Of a stretch of DNA of 9,927 bases, positions 1-6,849 are shown one piece after another. Source of the DNA: Flavobacteriaceae bacterium (GTDB taxonomy: Bacteria > Bacteroidota > Bacteroidia > Flavobacteriales > Weeksellaceae); contig JAITOO010000120.1 in the NCBI GenBank assembly GCA_031289875.1, positions 1 through 9,927 on the forward strand, read 5' to 3'. The position numbers and the translations under genes were made by a program. Every line of letters begins with the position of its first letter. The first letter of the stretch is position 1. Below the pieces are notes generated by a model. It was not told the origin of the DNA. It worked only from the letters and a program-made list of their open reading frames with translations, and did not search any database.

Positions 1-42
1 GATTATTTTAAAACTTTTATTCAAATCCTCCTCAGCATATTA

Positions 43-61
43 ATTAACAATTTTTGTTAAT
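43..61. repeat. Inverted repeat upstream of dnaB
   Basis: Arms of 8 bases (ATTAACAA and TTGTTAAT) are separated by TTT. The repeat lies about 90 bases upstream of the candidate dnaB promoter. It could be an operator or a weak hairpin ending an upstream gene outside the window. There is no run of T directly after it that would favour a terminator, and A+T-rich DNA produces such repeats by chance. Confidence 0.3.
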
Positions 62-148
62 AAATCCCCTTTCTCTATATAACTCCGAACTTTATAAATG
101 TTCAAAAAAACTCTTGCCGTTCTACTCTTTTTTGAGTGATTTTTTACC

Positions 149-156
149 TACTTTTG
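149..156 (+). promoter_or_regulatory. Candidate -7 element of the dnaB promoter
   Basis: TACTTTTG matches the Bacteroidetes -7 consensus TAnnTTTG exactly. A TTTG at 131-134 could be the -33 box, but its 14-base spacer is shorter than the usual 19-20. Only 9 bases separate the element from the dnaB ATG, so the expected 5' leader is very short. Confidence 0.45.
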
Positions 157-165
157 CCATTATAA

Positions 166-1725
166 ATGGAACAACCGCAAACTCAACCGAACGGATTTTA
201 TAAACCGAACAATGTCATCAACTTGCAGAAAGGCAAGCTCCCTCCTCAGGCTCTCGAACTGGAAGAAGCCGTGCTGGGCGCTATGATGATTGACAAAAAA
301 GGCTTAGACGAAGTTATTGATATTTTAACTCCGGAAGTCTTTTACAGAAAGGAACATCAGATTATTTACGAAGCTATCGAAGACCTTTTCAAAGAAACAG
401 AACCTATTGATATTCTGACGATTTCCAACAAACTCCGTTCGCAGGGAAAATTGGAAGACGCCGGCGGCGATTTCTACGTGATACAGCTTTCCAACAAGGT
501 TTCCTCCTCCGCCCACATCGAATATCATTCCCGAATCATACTCGAAAAATACATCTTGCGGAAATTGATAGAAATTTCTTCCACGATGGTAGAAAAAGCC
601 TACGACGAAACTTCCGACGTTTTCGATTTGCTTGACTTGTCCGAAAGCCAACTCTACGAAATCACCAACGGAACGCTGAAACGAACTTTTAACGAATCCA
701 AAAATTTGGTTTCCGTTGCAATTAAAAAAATCCGAGATTTAAAAGACACGCAAGGCATGAGCGGGATTCCCTCAGGCTTTGCCAAAGTTGATAAAATTAC
801 GGCCGGCTGGCAACCTTCAGACTTGATAATCATCGCCGCCCGCCCCGGAATGGGAAAAACCGCTTTCATCTTGTCAATGGCAAGAAATATTGCTATCGAC
901 GGCAGCGTGCCCATTGGGGTCTTCTCTTTGGAAATGTCTGCGGAACAGTTGATGATGCGCATGATTTCCAGCGAAACAGGCATTGAATCCGAAAAACTCA
1001 GAAGAGGAAATCTCTCCGAAACTGAATGGAAACAACTCTACTCCCGTGTCAATCAATTGGAAAAAGCCCCCATTTTTATTGATGATTCGCCCGGAATTTC
1101 TATTTTCGATTTGAGGGCAAAAGCCCGACGGTTAGTCTCTCAGCACGGAGTGAAAATCATTATGATAGACTATTTGCAGCTGATGACTGCGGGTACGAAC
1201 AAAAGCGTAGGAAACCGCGAACAGGAAATTTCCACGATTTCCCGCTCGCTGAAAGCCATTGCCAAAGAACTGGAAATCCCCGTGATAGCGCTTTCGCAGT
1301 TGTCGCGTTCAGTAGAAACACGCGGCGGCAACAAACGCCCGCTTCTTTCTGACCTGAGGGAATCGGGAGCTATCGAACAAGATGCTGATATAGTGTCATT
1401 TATATATCGCCCTGAATATTACAAACTCGAAGTTTGGGAAGACGATACGCCCTGTGCAGGACAGGCGGAACTCATCATTGCCAAGCACCGAAACGGCGCA
1501 TTGGAGGACATTCGACTGCGGTTTATCGCCAATCAGGCGAAGTTTATCAACATGGACGAGGGCTATGGCGATTATTCTTCCGATGACGACGACAGTTCCA
1601 CGACTTTCGAGAGCAAAATCAACGACGAAACCACATATAACAGTTCCATGAACCTGCCGCCTGTCAATCCGTCGGAGTCTTTTGGTCTTGACGATGACGA
1701 CCCTGACAAAGATATGCCGTTTTGA
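166..1725 (+). CDS. dnaB: Replicative DNA helicase DnaB
   Basis: This is the hexameric ring helicase that unwinds DNA ahead of the replication fork and interacts with primase. The 519-residue product has the N-terminal DnaB domain (about residues 25-130), a linker, and a RecA-like ATPase domain (about 200-460). Visible motifs are Walker A ARPGMGKT (225-232), the catalytic Glu in FSLEMS (E256), Walker B IIMIDYLQL (331-339), and the KHRNG segment (440-444) that carries the family arginine finger. No intein interrupts the ATPase core. The tail after about residue 465 is low-complexity and strongly acidic (DDDD at 473-476, several D near the end), which makes the protein longer than the roughly 470 residues of E. 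coli DnaB. The ATG at 166 lies just after a -7 element and the N-terminus has family-like length. The gene stands alone on its strand here and converges with dtd. Confidence 0.98.
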   Translation: MEQPQTQPNGFYKPNNVINLQKGKLPPQALELEEAVLGAMMIDKKGLDEVIDILTPEVFYRKEHQIIYEAIEDLFKETEPIDILTISNKLRSQGKLEDAGGDFYVIQLSNKVSSSAHIEYHSRIILEKYILRKLIEISSTMVEKAYDETSDVFDLLDLSESQLYEITNGTLKRTFNESKNLVSVAIKKIRDLKDTQGMSGIPSGFAKVDKITAGWQPSDLIIIAARPGMGKTAFILSMARNIAIDGSVPIGVFSLEMSAEQLMMRMISSETGIESEKLRRGNLSETEWKQLYSRVNQLEKAPIFIDDSPGISIFDLRAKARRLVSQHGVKIIMIDYLQLMTAGTNKSVGNREQEISTISRSLKAIAKELEIPVIALSQLSRSVETRGGNKRPLLSDLRESGAIEQDADIVSFIYRPEYYKLEVWEDDTPCAGQAELIIAKHRNGALEDIRLRFIANQAKFINMDEGYGDYSSDDDDSSTTFESKINDETTYNSSMNLPPVNPSESFGLDDDDPDKDMPF

Positions 1726-1835
1726 TAACATGAATTTTGGAATATTTTGGTGCACAGGAGAATATGAGCAGGGCGTTCTTTTATAGTAAACGATACTGAG
1801 TTCTGCCCATCATTTTTGTTTTTTCTCAAAAATAG

Positions 1836-1858
1836 AAACTGCCCGAAAAGGGCAGTTT
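1836..1858 (-). terminator. Rho-independent terminator between dnaB and dtd
   Basis: A perfect 9-base-pair stem (AAACTGCCC with GGGCAGTTT) closes a GAAAA loop. Read on the minus strand, the stem is followed by CTATTTTTG, a U-tract at 1828-1834, so it should stop leftward transcripts from dtd or from the candidate small RNA. On the plus strand no T-run follows, so its role for dnaB is less certain. Confidence 0.75.
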
Positions 1859-1924
1859 GCTCATTCAAAAAAAATGAAAATATGAAAAAAATGAAAAAGT
1901 TATTTCAAAGCGTTTGCTTTTTGA

Positions 1925-1963
1925 TGAAAATTTTAACTATGATGCTGTTGAGTTAAATTTTCA
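1925..1963. repeat. Stem-loop in the dtd 3' region
   Basis: TGAAAATTTTAACT (1925-1938) pairs with AGTTAAATTTTCA (1951-1963), with one bulged base and a 12-base loop. On the minus strand it would lie at the very 5' end of any transcript from the -7 match at 1967-1974. It is A+T-rich, so its stability is modest. Confidence 0.45.
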
Positions 1964-1966
1964 ATG

Positions 1967-1974
1967 CAAAATTA
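1967..1974 (-). promoter_or_regulatory. Candidate -7 element for a short minus-strand transcript
   Basis: Read on the minus strand the sequence is TAATTTTG, an exact TAnnTTTG match placed after the dtd stop codon. No TTTG lies at the expected -33 distance. Transcription would start near 1962, run through the stem-loop at 1925-1963 and end at the terminator at 1836-1858, giving about 130 bases of RNA. Confidence 0.3.
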
Positions 1975-2026
1975 CGACCGCCGGTGTTCTTGTACATTGA
2001 CCTATGATAAGAAAATGTTTTCCGGT

Positions 2027-2479
2027 TCATTCTTTGTTTTTTGAATCCATTAAAATAGTAACAGGACCATCGTTGAGCAGAGAAACTTTCATATCTGCAC
2101 CAAAAACGCCGGATTCGATTTTTTTATTGAGAAGAATTTGCAGTTTTTCTTTGAAATTTTCATACATTCGACAGGCAAACTCAGGCTTGGAGGCACGGAT
2201 ATACGATGGGCGGTTTCCTTTCTTTGTAGAAGCAAAAAGCGTGAACTGACTTATAACCAGAATCTCACCCTTTGTTTCCAAGACAGATTTGTTCATCACG
2301 CCGTTTTCGTCATTGAAAATCCGAAGGTTTACAACTTTATTTGCCAACCAATCTATATCTTCCTGCGTATCAGAATCTTCCACGCCTGCCAAAATCAGCA
2401 GACCATAAAAAATCTGTCCTGTGATTTTTCCTTCTACTTTTGCAGAAGCCTCTGAAACTCTTTGTATTACTAAACGCAT
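2027..2479 (-). CDS. dtd: D-aminoacyl-tRNA deacylase
   Basis: Dtd hydrolyses D-amino acids from mischarged tRNAs, and also Gly-tRNA(Ala) in characterised homologues. It is a cytosolic homodimer that uses the RNA itself for catalysis. The 150-residue product is full family length. It shows the start MRLVIQRV, the SQFTL motif (77-81), GVFGADM (124-130) and NDGPVT (136-141), whose Gly-Pro pair (138-139) forms the cross-subunit chiral filter. The ATG at 2479 gives the canonical N-terminus. It lies 123 bases downstream of yjjB on the same strand, and no TAnnTTTG element is visible in that gap, so it may be read from the yjjP promoter; this is inference. Its 3' end converges with dnaB and is served by the hairpin at 1836-1858. 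Confidence 0.97.
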   Translation of the reverse strand: MRLVIQRVSEASAKVEGKITGQIFYGLLILAGVEDSDTQEDIDWLANKVVNLRIFNDENGVMNKSVLETKGEILVISQFTLFASTKKGNRPSYIRASKPEFACRMYENFKEKLQILLNKKIESGVFGADMKVSLLNDGPVTILMDSKNKE

Positions 2480-2530
2480 GATTTTAATGTGTTAATTTTT
2501 TAAATCTACAAATCAACGAGATTTCCTGCG

Positions 2531-2547
2531 GAGAGAAAATTTCTCTC
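2531..2547. repeat. Inverted repeat in the yjjB-dtd gap
   Basis: GAGAGAAA and TTTCTCTC flank a single central A, so the RNA could fold into a 6-base-pair stem with a 5-base loop. It is not followed by a T-run on either strand, which argues against a terminator. It might be an operator or an attenuating structure ahead of dtd. Confidence 0.35.
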
Positions 2548-2602
2548 GGCGATGTTTCTCCTAAACAGGCGGACAAAAGATGCGGTGTTGGCATTTAAAT
2601 AA

Positions 2603-3151
2603 TTATTTCCTCTTGTAATTCAGCAGTTTATTGATAAGATTTAAATCGGTGGTTTTTACGGTCTGCGTTCTGAAAATCAGCAGAGGAAATGCTACGCCCG
2701 AAGCTAACGACAAGAGAATGAAGCCCGTGCGGATACCCTTCTCCACTACATCGAAAAGGTCGGCAAACTGCATGATTTCGCCTTCTTTCATTGACATTAC
2801 CTGAATCAGAGAGACCATAAATTCGTAGCCGTTCTTGCCCGGAATCATGTTTATCACGGCAGGAATGGTGAAAACAATCGGCGGAGTATGCACTTTGTGA
2901 GCAAAATATACGCCCAAAACTCCGACGACGCTCGCTCCGACGAAAGTCGAAAACACAATCTGATCGACCAAAACCGTCATCAGCAAAGCCCTGCATGAAT
3001 AGCCCACGATTCCCAGCACAGCGACAACCCACATTGACCGTCGAGGCGTGTTGAAAAGCACGGAAAAACCTACCGAAACCCACATCGACCAGAAAATCTT
3101 TTCCCACAAAGGAGCAGATGCTGTATCTGTAAAGAAACTAATGAAATCCAT
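2603..3151 (-). CDS. ThrE-type exporter small subunit, YjjB-like
   Basis: This 182-residue inner-membrane protein has the features of the ThrE_2/DUF3815 family (YjjB of E. coli). Hydrophobic segments lie at about residues 18-34, 40-60, 64-84, 91-105 and 141-161. The signature PAVINMIPG (97-105) marks the conserved half-channel loop. The C-terminus is basic (NYKRK). I chose the ATG at 3151; a TTG two codons upstream is the only earlier option. The start overlaps the end of the yjjP-like gene by 14 bases, so the two are probably translationally coupled and their products form one transporter. In Corynebacterium the two parts are fused in ThrE (threonine/serine export); in E. coli YjjPB has been linked to succinate export. 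Which substrate applies here cannot be told from sequence. Confidence 0.88.
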   Translation of the reverse strand: MDFISFFTDTASAPLWEKIFWSMWVSVGFSVLFNTPRRSMWVVAVLGIVGYSCRALLMTVLVDQIVFSTFVGASVVGVLGVYFAHKVHTPPIVFTIPAVINMIPGKNGYEFMVSLIQVMSMKEGEIMQFADLFDVVEKGIRTGFILLSLASGVAFPLLIFRTQTVKTTDLNLINKLLNYKRK

Positions 3152-3914
3152 AACCAAAAATAAAAAGTGATAAAAATAAACCTAACGCTATGACAAACAC
3201 CAACATACTTCCAAAAACACCTCTGAAAATTCCTTGCGAAATATATCCTTCCAAAATATCAATAAAAGAATTAATCAGCGGAACGCCCGGTATCAGAAAC
3301 AGCACGCAGGTCGCAAAAGCGTTGATATGCTCCTGATGAGTCAGCAGGCGGAAAATATTGACGACGGAAACTGCTGAGAAAGAGGCTGCCGTAACCGCTA
3401 CAAAAACGTTGTATTTTTTCTTCGTAAGATGTTGGCGAACAACTAATCCGAAAACAGTTGCCAAAAAAGTAATCGCAAAATCGAACCAAGTTCCGCCCAT
3501 CATTCGGCACAAACTCGCACCCGCCAAGCCGACAAACGGCAAAAGAAACAAATTAGGGTAGTGCTTGATGGCTTTGATTTCCCGCAAGCGTTGATAAACT
3601 TCCTGTGGAGGCGTATTTTCATGCACCGTTCGCCACGACAAGATGCTGATTTCCGAAACAATTTCAAAATTCACGCCGACGTGGGGAATTGCCCGAACAA
3701 TGGTGTGCATCTCGTCCGTTTTGTCGTCGCGGACACTCAGTACTAATCCCGACAGAGAAAGAAATAAATCGGCATCGTAGCCGAGACCGCCCGCAATACG
3801 CTGAGTATTTTTGATAACACGAGACGTATTCGCACCGTTCATCATCAGCGTTACCGCTACTTCCGACAAGATTTCACTCACGTATTGAATATTATGTTCT
3901 GATTTTTTTTCCAT
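3138..3914 (-). CDS. ThrE-type exporter large subunit, YjjP-like
   Basis: This 258-residue protein belongs to the ThrE/DUF1212 family (YjjP of E. coli). It has a soluble N-terminal region (about 1-115) with the family's GANTSRV motif (27-33), then a membrane domain of about five hydrophobic segments from residue 120 on. The conserved LIPGVPL at 207-213 is followed by NSFIDILEG. I start it at the ATG at 3914. An upstream in-frame TTG at 3944 would add ten residues, but that TTG is itself part of the -7 promoter match, so it would lie upstream of the mRNA start. The gene overlaps yjjB by 14 bases. Together they should form the inner-membrane exporter for threonine/serine or a dicarboxylate such as succinate. 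Confidence 0.9.
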   Translation of the reverse strand: MEKKSEHNIQYVSEILSEVAVTLMMNGANTSRVIKNTQRIAGGLGYDADLFLSLSGLVLSVRDDKTDEMHTIVRAIPHVGVNFEIVSEISILSWRTVHENTPPQEVYQRLREIKAIKHYPNLFLLPFVGLAGASLCRMMGGTWFDFAITFLATVFGLVVRQHLTKKKYNVFVAVTAASFSAVSVVNIFRLLTHQEHINAFATCVLFLIPGVPLINSFIDILEGYISQGIFRGVFGSMLVFVIALGLFLSLFIFGYGFH

Positions 3915-3941
3915 TACCAAAATTTGTAAAAAACAGAGGTG

Positions 3942-3949
3942 CAAAGTTA
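3942..3949 (-). promoter_or_regulatory. Candidate -7 element for the yjjPB genes
   Basis: Read on the minus strand this is TAACTTTG, an exact match to TAnnTTTG, 27 bases before the ATG at 3914. A -33 TTTG is not evident at the usual distance. The element overlaps the TTG at 3944 and therefore argues for the downstream ATG start. Confidence 0.5.
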
Positions 3950-4044
3950 GGTATATTTGGCGGTTTGTGGCGCATGAAAAATTTGTTTACAGAAAAAATC
4001 TTTTTTTTAACAATAATTTTCGCACAGAAATATAAATTTATTCA

Positions 4045-4052
4045 TAATTTTG
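4045..4052 (+). promoter_or_regulatory. Candidate -7 element for the DUF4136 gene
   Basis: TAATTTTG matches TAnnTTTG exactly and lies 25 bases before the ATG at 4078. The -33 region has only a weak TTTC at 4018-4021. It is divergent from the yjjP promoter across about 95 bases of A+T-rich DNA. Confidence 0.45.
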
Positions 4053-4077
4053 TTTTGAATAAAAAGATTATTGAATC

Positions 4078-4626
4078 ATGAGAAATCTATTTTTTTTTGG
4101 AATGATTGCACTGTCAAGCCTTTGGCTCGCAAGTTGCGCATCAAATAATGTTTCATACGATTACGACAAGTCGTTTGATTTCAATCAATTAAAAACCTAT
4201 AGCTATTATACGGACAACCTCATACAGTTGAACCAAATTGACAGCGTCAATTTCATGCGCACTCTCGACGGCGTTTTGCAATCCAAAGGGCTGATAAGAA
4301 AGGTCTTAGACCCTGACGTTTACGTCTCTGTAAAGGTGGACAATGCGGCAGGCTCGAAAACCAGTACGCTGGGTTTAGGCGTGGGCGGAGGCAGTGGCTG
4401 GCTGGGCGTTGGTACGAGTATCGGGATTCCCATCAGCAGTAAAGTAATGAATTACGCCATTCAAATAGACATAGATAATGCTGCAAACAAACAATTGATT
4501 TGGACAACCCGCTCGGACAAGACGACTTCCTATAACGCTTCAACAGATGCCAAGTCAGGGTTTTACAAAACCACGCTGGACGTCATGTTCAAGAATTTCC
4601 CTGCCGGAGAAAAGGCAGTGCGGTGA
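4078..4626 (+). CDS. DUF4136 domain lipoprotein
   Basis: The 182-residue product starts with a lipoprotein signal peptide: MRN, a hydrophobic core, then the lipobox LASC with lipidated Cys20. The mature part fits DUF4136, whose members are envelope lipoproteins of unknown function. Seen here are the DFNQLKTYSYY segment near the N-terminus (about 34-44), DPDVYVSVKV in the middle, and a Gly-rich stretch (about 99-113) typical of this group. Residues after the Cys are Ala-Ser-Asn-Asn, without the acidic surface-export signal described for some Bacteroidetes lipoproteins, so a periplasm-facing position is more likely. It appears to be a single-gene unit with its own promoter. Confidence 0.85.
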   Translation: MRNLFFFGMIALSSLWLASCASNNVSYDYDKSFDFNQLKTYSYYTDNLIQLNQIDSVNFMRTLDGVLQSKGLIRKVLDPDVYVSVKVDNAAGSKTSTLGLGVGGGSGWLGVGTSIGIPISSKVMNYAIQIDIDNAANKQLIWTTRSDKTTSYNASTDAKSGFYKTTLDVMFKNFPAGEKAVR

Positions 4627-4909
4627 AAAACAATTATTATAATTGATGTTTTATTCAGACAACATTTTCAAAAAATCGGTAACGAAATATTTTTTTATTG
4701 AGTTCGTGCTTGCGCAACAGTTGCAAAATATAATAATACCACTGCAAGGCTATGTGATTGACAAAATCGGGTTCAATCGGATAAAAGACTTTATTCCGGA
4801 ATTTAGTGATACCACACTTGATTTACCCTGTAAGCAAGTTGATGTTTAAATACAAAAATGAAGTGATAGATGTAGCTATCCTTGTTCGTTTCAAAGGTTT
4901 TTACAAACA

Positions 4910-5005
4910 TTAGGATATCAAAGGGTGGTTAATCTCTCCTCCATTTTGTGAATAAGCAGCAAAACCTGCCATTGACACTACTTTGAAAATAATTCTGTGT
5001 TTCAT
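4910..5005 (-). CDS. Possible small secreted peptide or gene remnant
   Basis: The frame encodes 31 residues starting MKHRIIFKVVSMAGFAAYSQ, a positively charged start followed by a hydrophobic core, then NGGEI and a short tail. The layout recalls the N-termini of small Bacteroidetes secreted peptides such as the NVEALA family, but the NVEALA motif is absent from this frame. After a one-base shift near the 3' end, the minus strand stays open to about 4800 (DILMFVKTFE and on), which could be the rest of a frameshifted gene. No TAnnTTTG element lies upstream. It may equally be chance. Confidence 0.2.
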   Translation of the reverse strand: MKHRIIFKVVSMAGFAAYSQNGGEINHPLIS

Positions 5006-5018
5006 CTAAAAAAATCCT

Positions 5019-5026
5019 TAAATTTG
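5019..5026 (+). promoter_or_regulatory. Candidate -7 element for the SPFH gene
   Basis: TAAATTTG is an exact TAnnTTTG match, 23 bases upstream of the ATG at 5050. The upstream -33 region is poorly defined. An approximate TACTTTG at 4979-4985 is an alternative that lacks one spacer base. Confidence 0.4.
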
Positions 5027-5049
5027 AAGAAATTTAAAACCAATTTATT

Positions 5050-5943
5050 ATGCCAATTTTAGGATTTATTATCTTTATAGCGTTGATAATTCTCTTCGCC
5101 TCCATGTTTACCGTAAAACAGGAAACCGCGGCTATTGTTGAAAGACTTGGAAAGTTCTACTCTGTACGCCATGCAGGGCTTAATTTGAAAATTCCTTTTA
5201 TAGATAAAATTGCTAAACGATTGAATCTCAGGATTCAGCAGTTGGACGTGATGATTGACACAAAAACACTCGACAATGTTTTCATCAAAATGAAAGTTTC
5301 CGTTCAGTATCAAGTAATTAGAACTCAGGTTAATGATGCTTATTACCGCCTCGAAAACTCCGAAGACCAAATTACTTCCTACGTTTTTGATGTCGTCCGC
5401 GCCGAAGTTCCAAAGTTGAAACTCGATGATGTTTTTGTAAAAAAAGACGACATCGCTATTGCTGTCAAAAGCGAGCTGCAGGAAGCGATGCAAAGTTACG
5501 GTTATGACATCATCAAAGCCCTTGTTACAGACATCGACCCTGACGAACAGGTGAAGCACGCTATGAACCGCATCAACGCTGCCGAACGGGAAAAAACCGC
5601 TGCCGAATACGAATCTGAAGCGCAAAGAATCCGTATCGTTGCAGTTGCCAAAGCCGAAGCCGAATCCAAAAAACTGCAAGGGCAAGGCATCGCCGACCAA
5701 AGACGAGAAATAGCAAAAGGTTTGCAAGAATCCGTAGAAATCCTCAACGGTGTGAATATCAATTCTCAGGAAGCCTCAGCCTTGCTCGTAGTTACGCAGC
5801 ATTACGATACGCTGCAAGCCGTAGGCGCAAACAACCGCTCAAACTTGGTGCTGTTGCCAAATACTCCAACGGCTGCCAGTACAATGATGAGCGACCTGAT
5901 AACTGCAATGGTTGCTTCAAATCAGCTGGAAGAAAAAAAATAA
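5050..5943 (+). CDS. SPFH/band-7 membrane protein, HIR-like
   Basis: The 297-residue product has one N-terminal membrane segment (about residues 3-20), then an SPFH/band-7 domain (about 22-175), and an Ala/Glu/Lys-rich helical stretch likely to form a coiled coil (about 172-222). Such proteins oligomerise into large ring- or cage-like membrane scaffolds and often regulate membrane proteases or microdomains. Segments such as RIQQLDV (61-67), TKTLDNVF (71-78), YVFDVVRAEVPKLKLDDVF (111-129), DIDPDEQVKHAMNRINAA (161-178) and VVTQHYDTL (247-255) correspond to conserved blocks of plant hypersensitive-induced reaction (HIR) proteins, which makes it closer to that branch than to HflK/HflC as far as I can judge. 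No NfeD-like partner is adjacent. It ends 27 bases from the convergent rfbD, with no hairpin between them. Confidence 0.9.
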   Translation: MPILGFIIFIALIILFASMFTVKQETAAIVERLGKFYSVRHAGLNLKIPFIDKIAKRLNLRIQQLDVMIDTKTLDNVFIKMKVSVQYQVIRTQVNDAYYRLENSEDQITSYVFDVVRAEVPKLKLDDVFVKKDDIAIAVKSELQEAMQSYGYDIIKALVTDIDPDEQVKHAMNRINAAEREKTAAEYESEAQRIRIVAVAKAEAESKKLQGQGIADQRREIAKGLQESVEILNGVNINSQEASALLVVTQHYDTLQAVGANNRSNLVLLPNTPTAASTMMSDLITAMVASNQLEEKK

Positions 5944-5970
5944 GGATACGATTTACTCCATAAAAAAAGG

Positions 5971-6849
5971 TCATTTTTCTTTTTTTATTAAATACTTTCC
6001 AAAAACGCCTTTCAAACTTTCTTTCCATTCGGGAACAGAAACGCCGAAAGTTGCTTTGATTTTCGTTTTGTCCAACAAGCTGTATTTCGGTCGTTTGGCG
6101 AGCGTGAAGTAGGCGGAAGTGGGCACGGGATTAATCTTTGTCTTTGCTCCGCTCAGTTTCTTGATTTCTTCCGCAAATTCGTACCAAGTGCATTGACCTT
6201 CATTGGAATAGTGATAAATTCCATAATTGTTTTTCTTGCCGCTTCTAATAATCGTCAGGATTGCCCCCGCCAAGTCCAGTGCGTTGGTCGGCGAGCCGAG
6301 TTGGTCATTGATTACATTGATTTCTTCTTTTTCGCCGAACAACCGAAGCATGGTTTTTACAAAATTGTTTCCATAAGGAGAATAGAGCCAAGCCGTGCGG
6401 ATAACATAAGTCTTCTTATTTTCCTCAAAGGCAAGGCGTTCGCCTTCCAGCTTGGTCTTTCCGTACACGCCGATAGGGGCAATCGGATCGGTTTCTTTTC
6501 TTGGGGATTCTTCTTCGCCTGAAAAAACGTAATCTGTTGAAATATGTATAAATACGCTTCCCTGCGAATCGCAGCCTTTAGCCAAGTATTTCACGGCGTC
6601 GGCATTGAGTTTCTGCGCCGTATCAACTTCTGATTCGGCTTTATCAACTGCCGTGTAAGCAGCGCAGTTGATGACGCAGTCAAATTTATTGTCGAAGAAA
6701 TAGGTCGCAACCAATAGTTTATCTGTAATATCAAGTTCCTGTGCATCGGTAAAAACAAACTCATAATCGGGCAGAGGATTTTTTTTGATTTGCTGTTTCA
6801 GGCAGCTTCCCAATTGTCCGTTTGCTCCGGTTATCAAGATTTTTCTCAT
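5971..6849 (-). CDS. rfbD: dTDP-4-dehydrorhamnose reductase
   Basis: RfbD/RmlD catalyses the last step of dTDP-L-rhamnose synthesis, NAD(P)H-dependent reduction of dTDP-4-dehydro-L-rhamnose, supplying rhamnose for surface polysaccharide. The 292-residue protein has the Rossmann GANGQLG (8-14), the STDYVFSG block (104-111), and the short-chain dehydrogenase catalytic pair Tyr129/Lys133 in YGKTK. It also has the C-terminal substrate part with NDQLGSPTNALDLA (181-194). Length is normal for the family. Its ATG overlaps the TGA of rfbC as ATGA, indicating translational coupling. It is the last gene of the thioesterase-rfbC-rfbD operon. Confidence 0.97.
   Translation of the reverse strand: MRKILITGANGQLGSCLKQQIKKNPLPDYEFVFTDAQELDITDKLLVATYFFDNKFDCVINCAAYTAVDKAESEVDTAQKLNADAVKYLAKGCDSQGSVFIHISTDYVFSGEEESPRKETDPIAPIGVYGKTKLEGERLAFEENKKTYVIRTAWLYSPYGNNFVKTMLRLFGEKEEINVINDQLGSPTNALDLAGAILTIIRSGKKNNYGIYHYSNEGQCTWYEFAEEIKKLSGAKTKINPVPTSAYFTLAKRPKYSLLDKTKIKATFGVSVPEWKESLKGVFGKYLIKKEK

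Larger units (their letters stand above)
1726..2026. other. Intergenic region between convergent dnaB and dtd
   Basis: This 301-base gap has no convincing protein gene. It contains a perfect hairpin terminator, a second stem-loop, and a minus-strand match to TAnnTTTG, each listed separately. A 24-codon plus-strand reading frame at 1882-1956 begins with Met-Lys-Lys-Met-Lys-Lys and is then hydrophobic; it has no supporting signal and overlaps the second stem-loop. Confidence 0.6.
4627..5049. other. 423-base gap between the DUF4136 and SPFH genes
   Basis: No gene here can be recognised. A plus-strand frame at 4643-4849 (67 residues from the ATG at 4646) has no known motif and no promoter match of its own. 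A second plus frame, open through about 4780-4910, overlaps it with no better support. A minus-strand frame at 4910-5005 has a signal-peptide-like start and is listed separately. The region reads like decayed coding DNA, but I cannot name a parent gene. The last 30 bases carry the candidate SPFH promoter. Confidence 0.5.

Noticed and set aside
1572..1868. 98-residue minus-strand frame over the end of dnaB
   Set aside because: It is antisense to the acidic dnaB tail, its Ser-rich C-terminus (SSSSEE) is the reverse reading of Asp/Ser codons, and it has no motif or promoter.
1882..1956. 24-residue plus-strand frame starting Met-Lys-Lys-Met-Lys-Lys, hydrophobic
   Set aside because: It is too short to judge, has no promoter match, and overlaps a stem-loop that better fits a minus-strand transcript. 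Lys-rich starts are expected by chance in A-rich DNA.
5059..5727. 222-residue minus-strand frame within the SPFH gene
   Set aside because: It is wholly antisense to a well-recognised gene, is rich in Phe and Gly from reverse-read Lys/Glu/Ala codons, and has no domain features.
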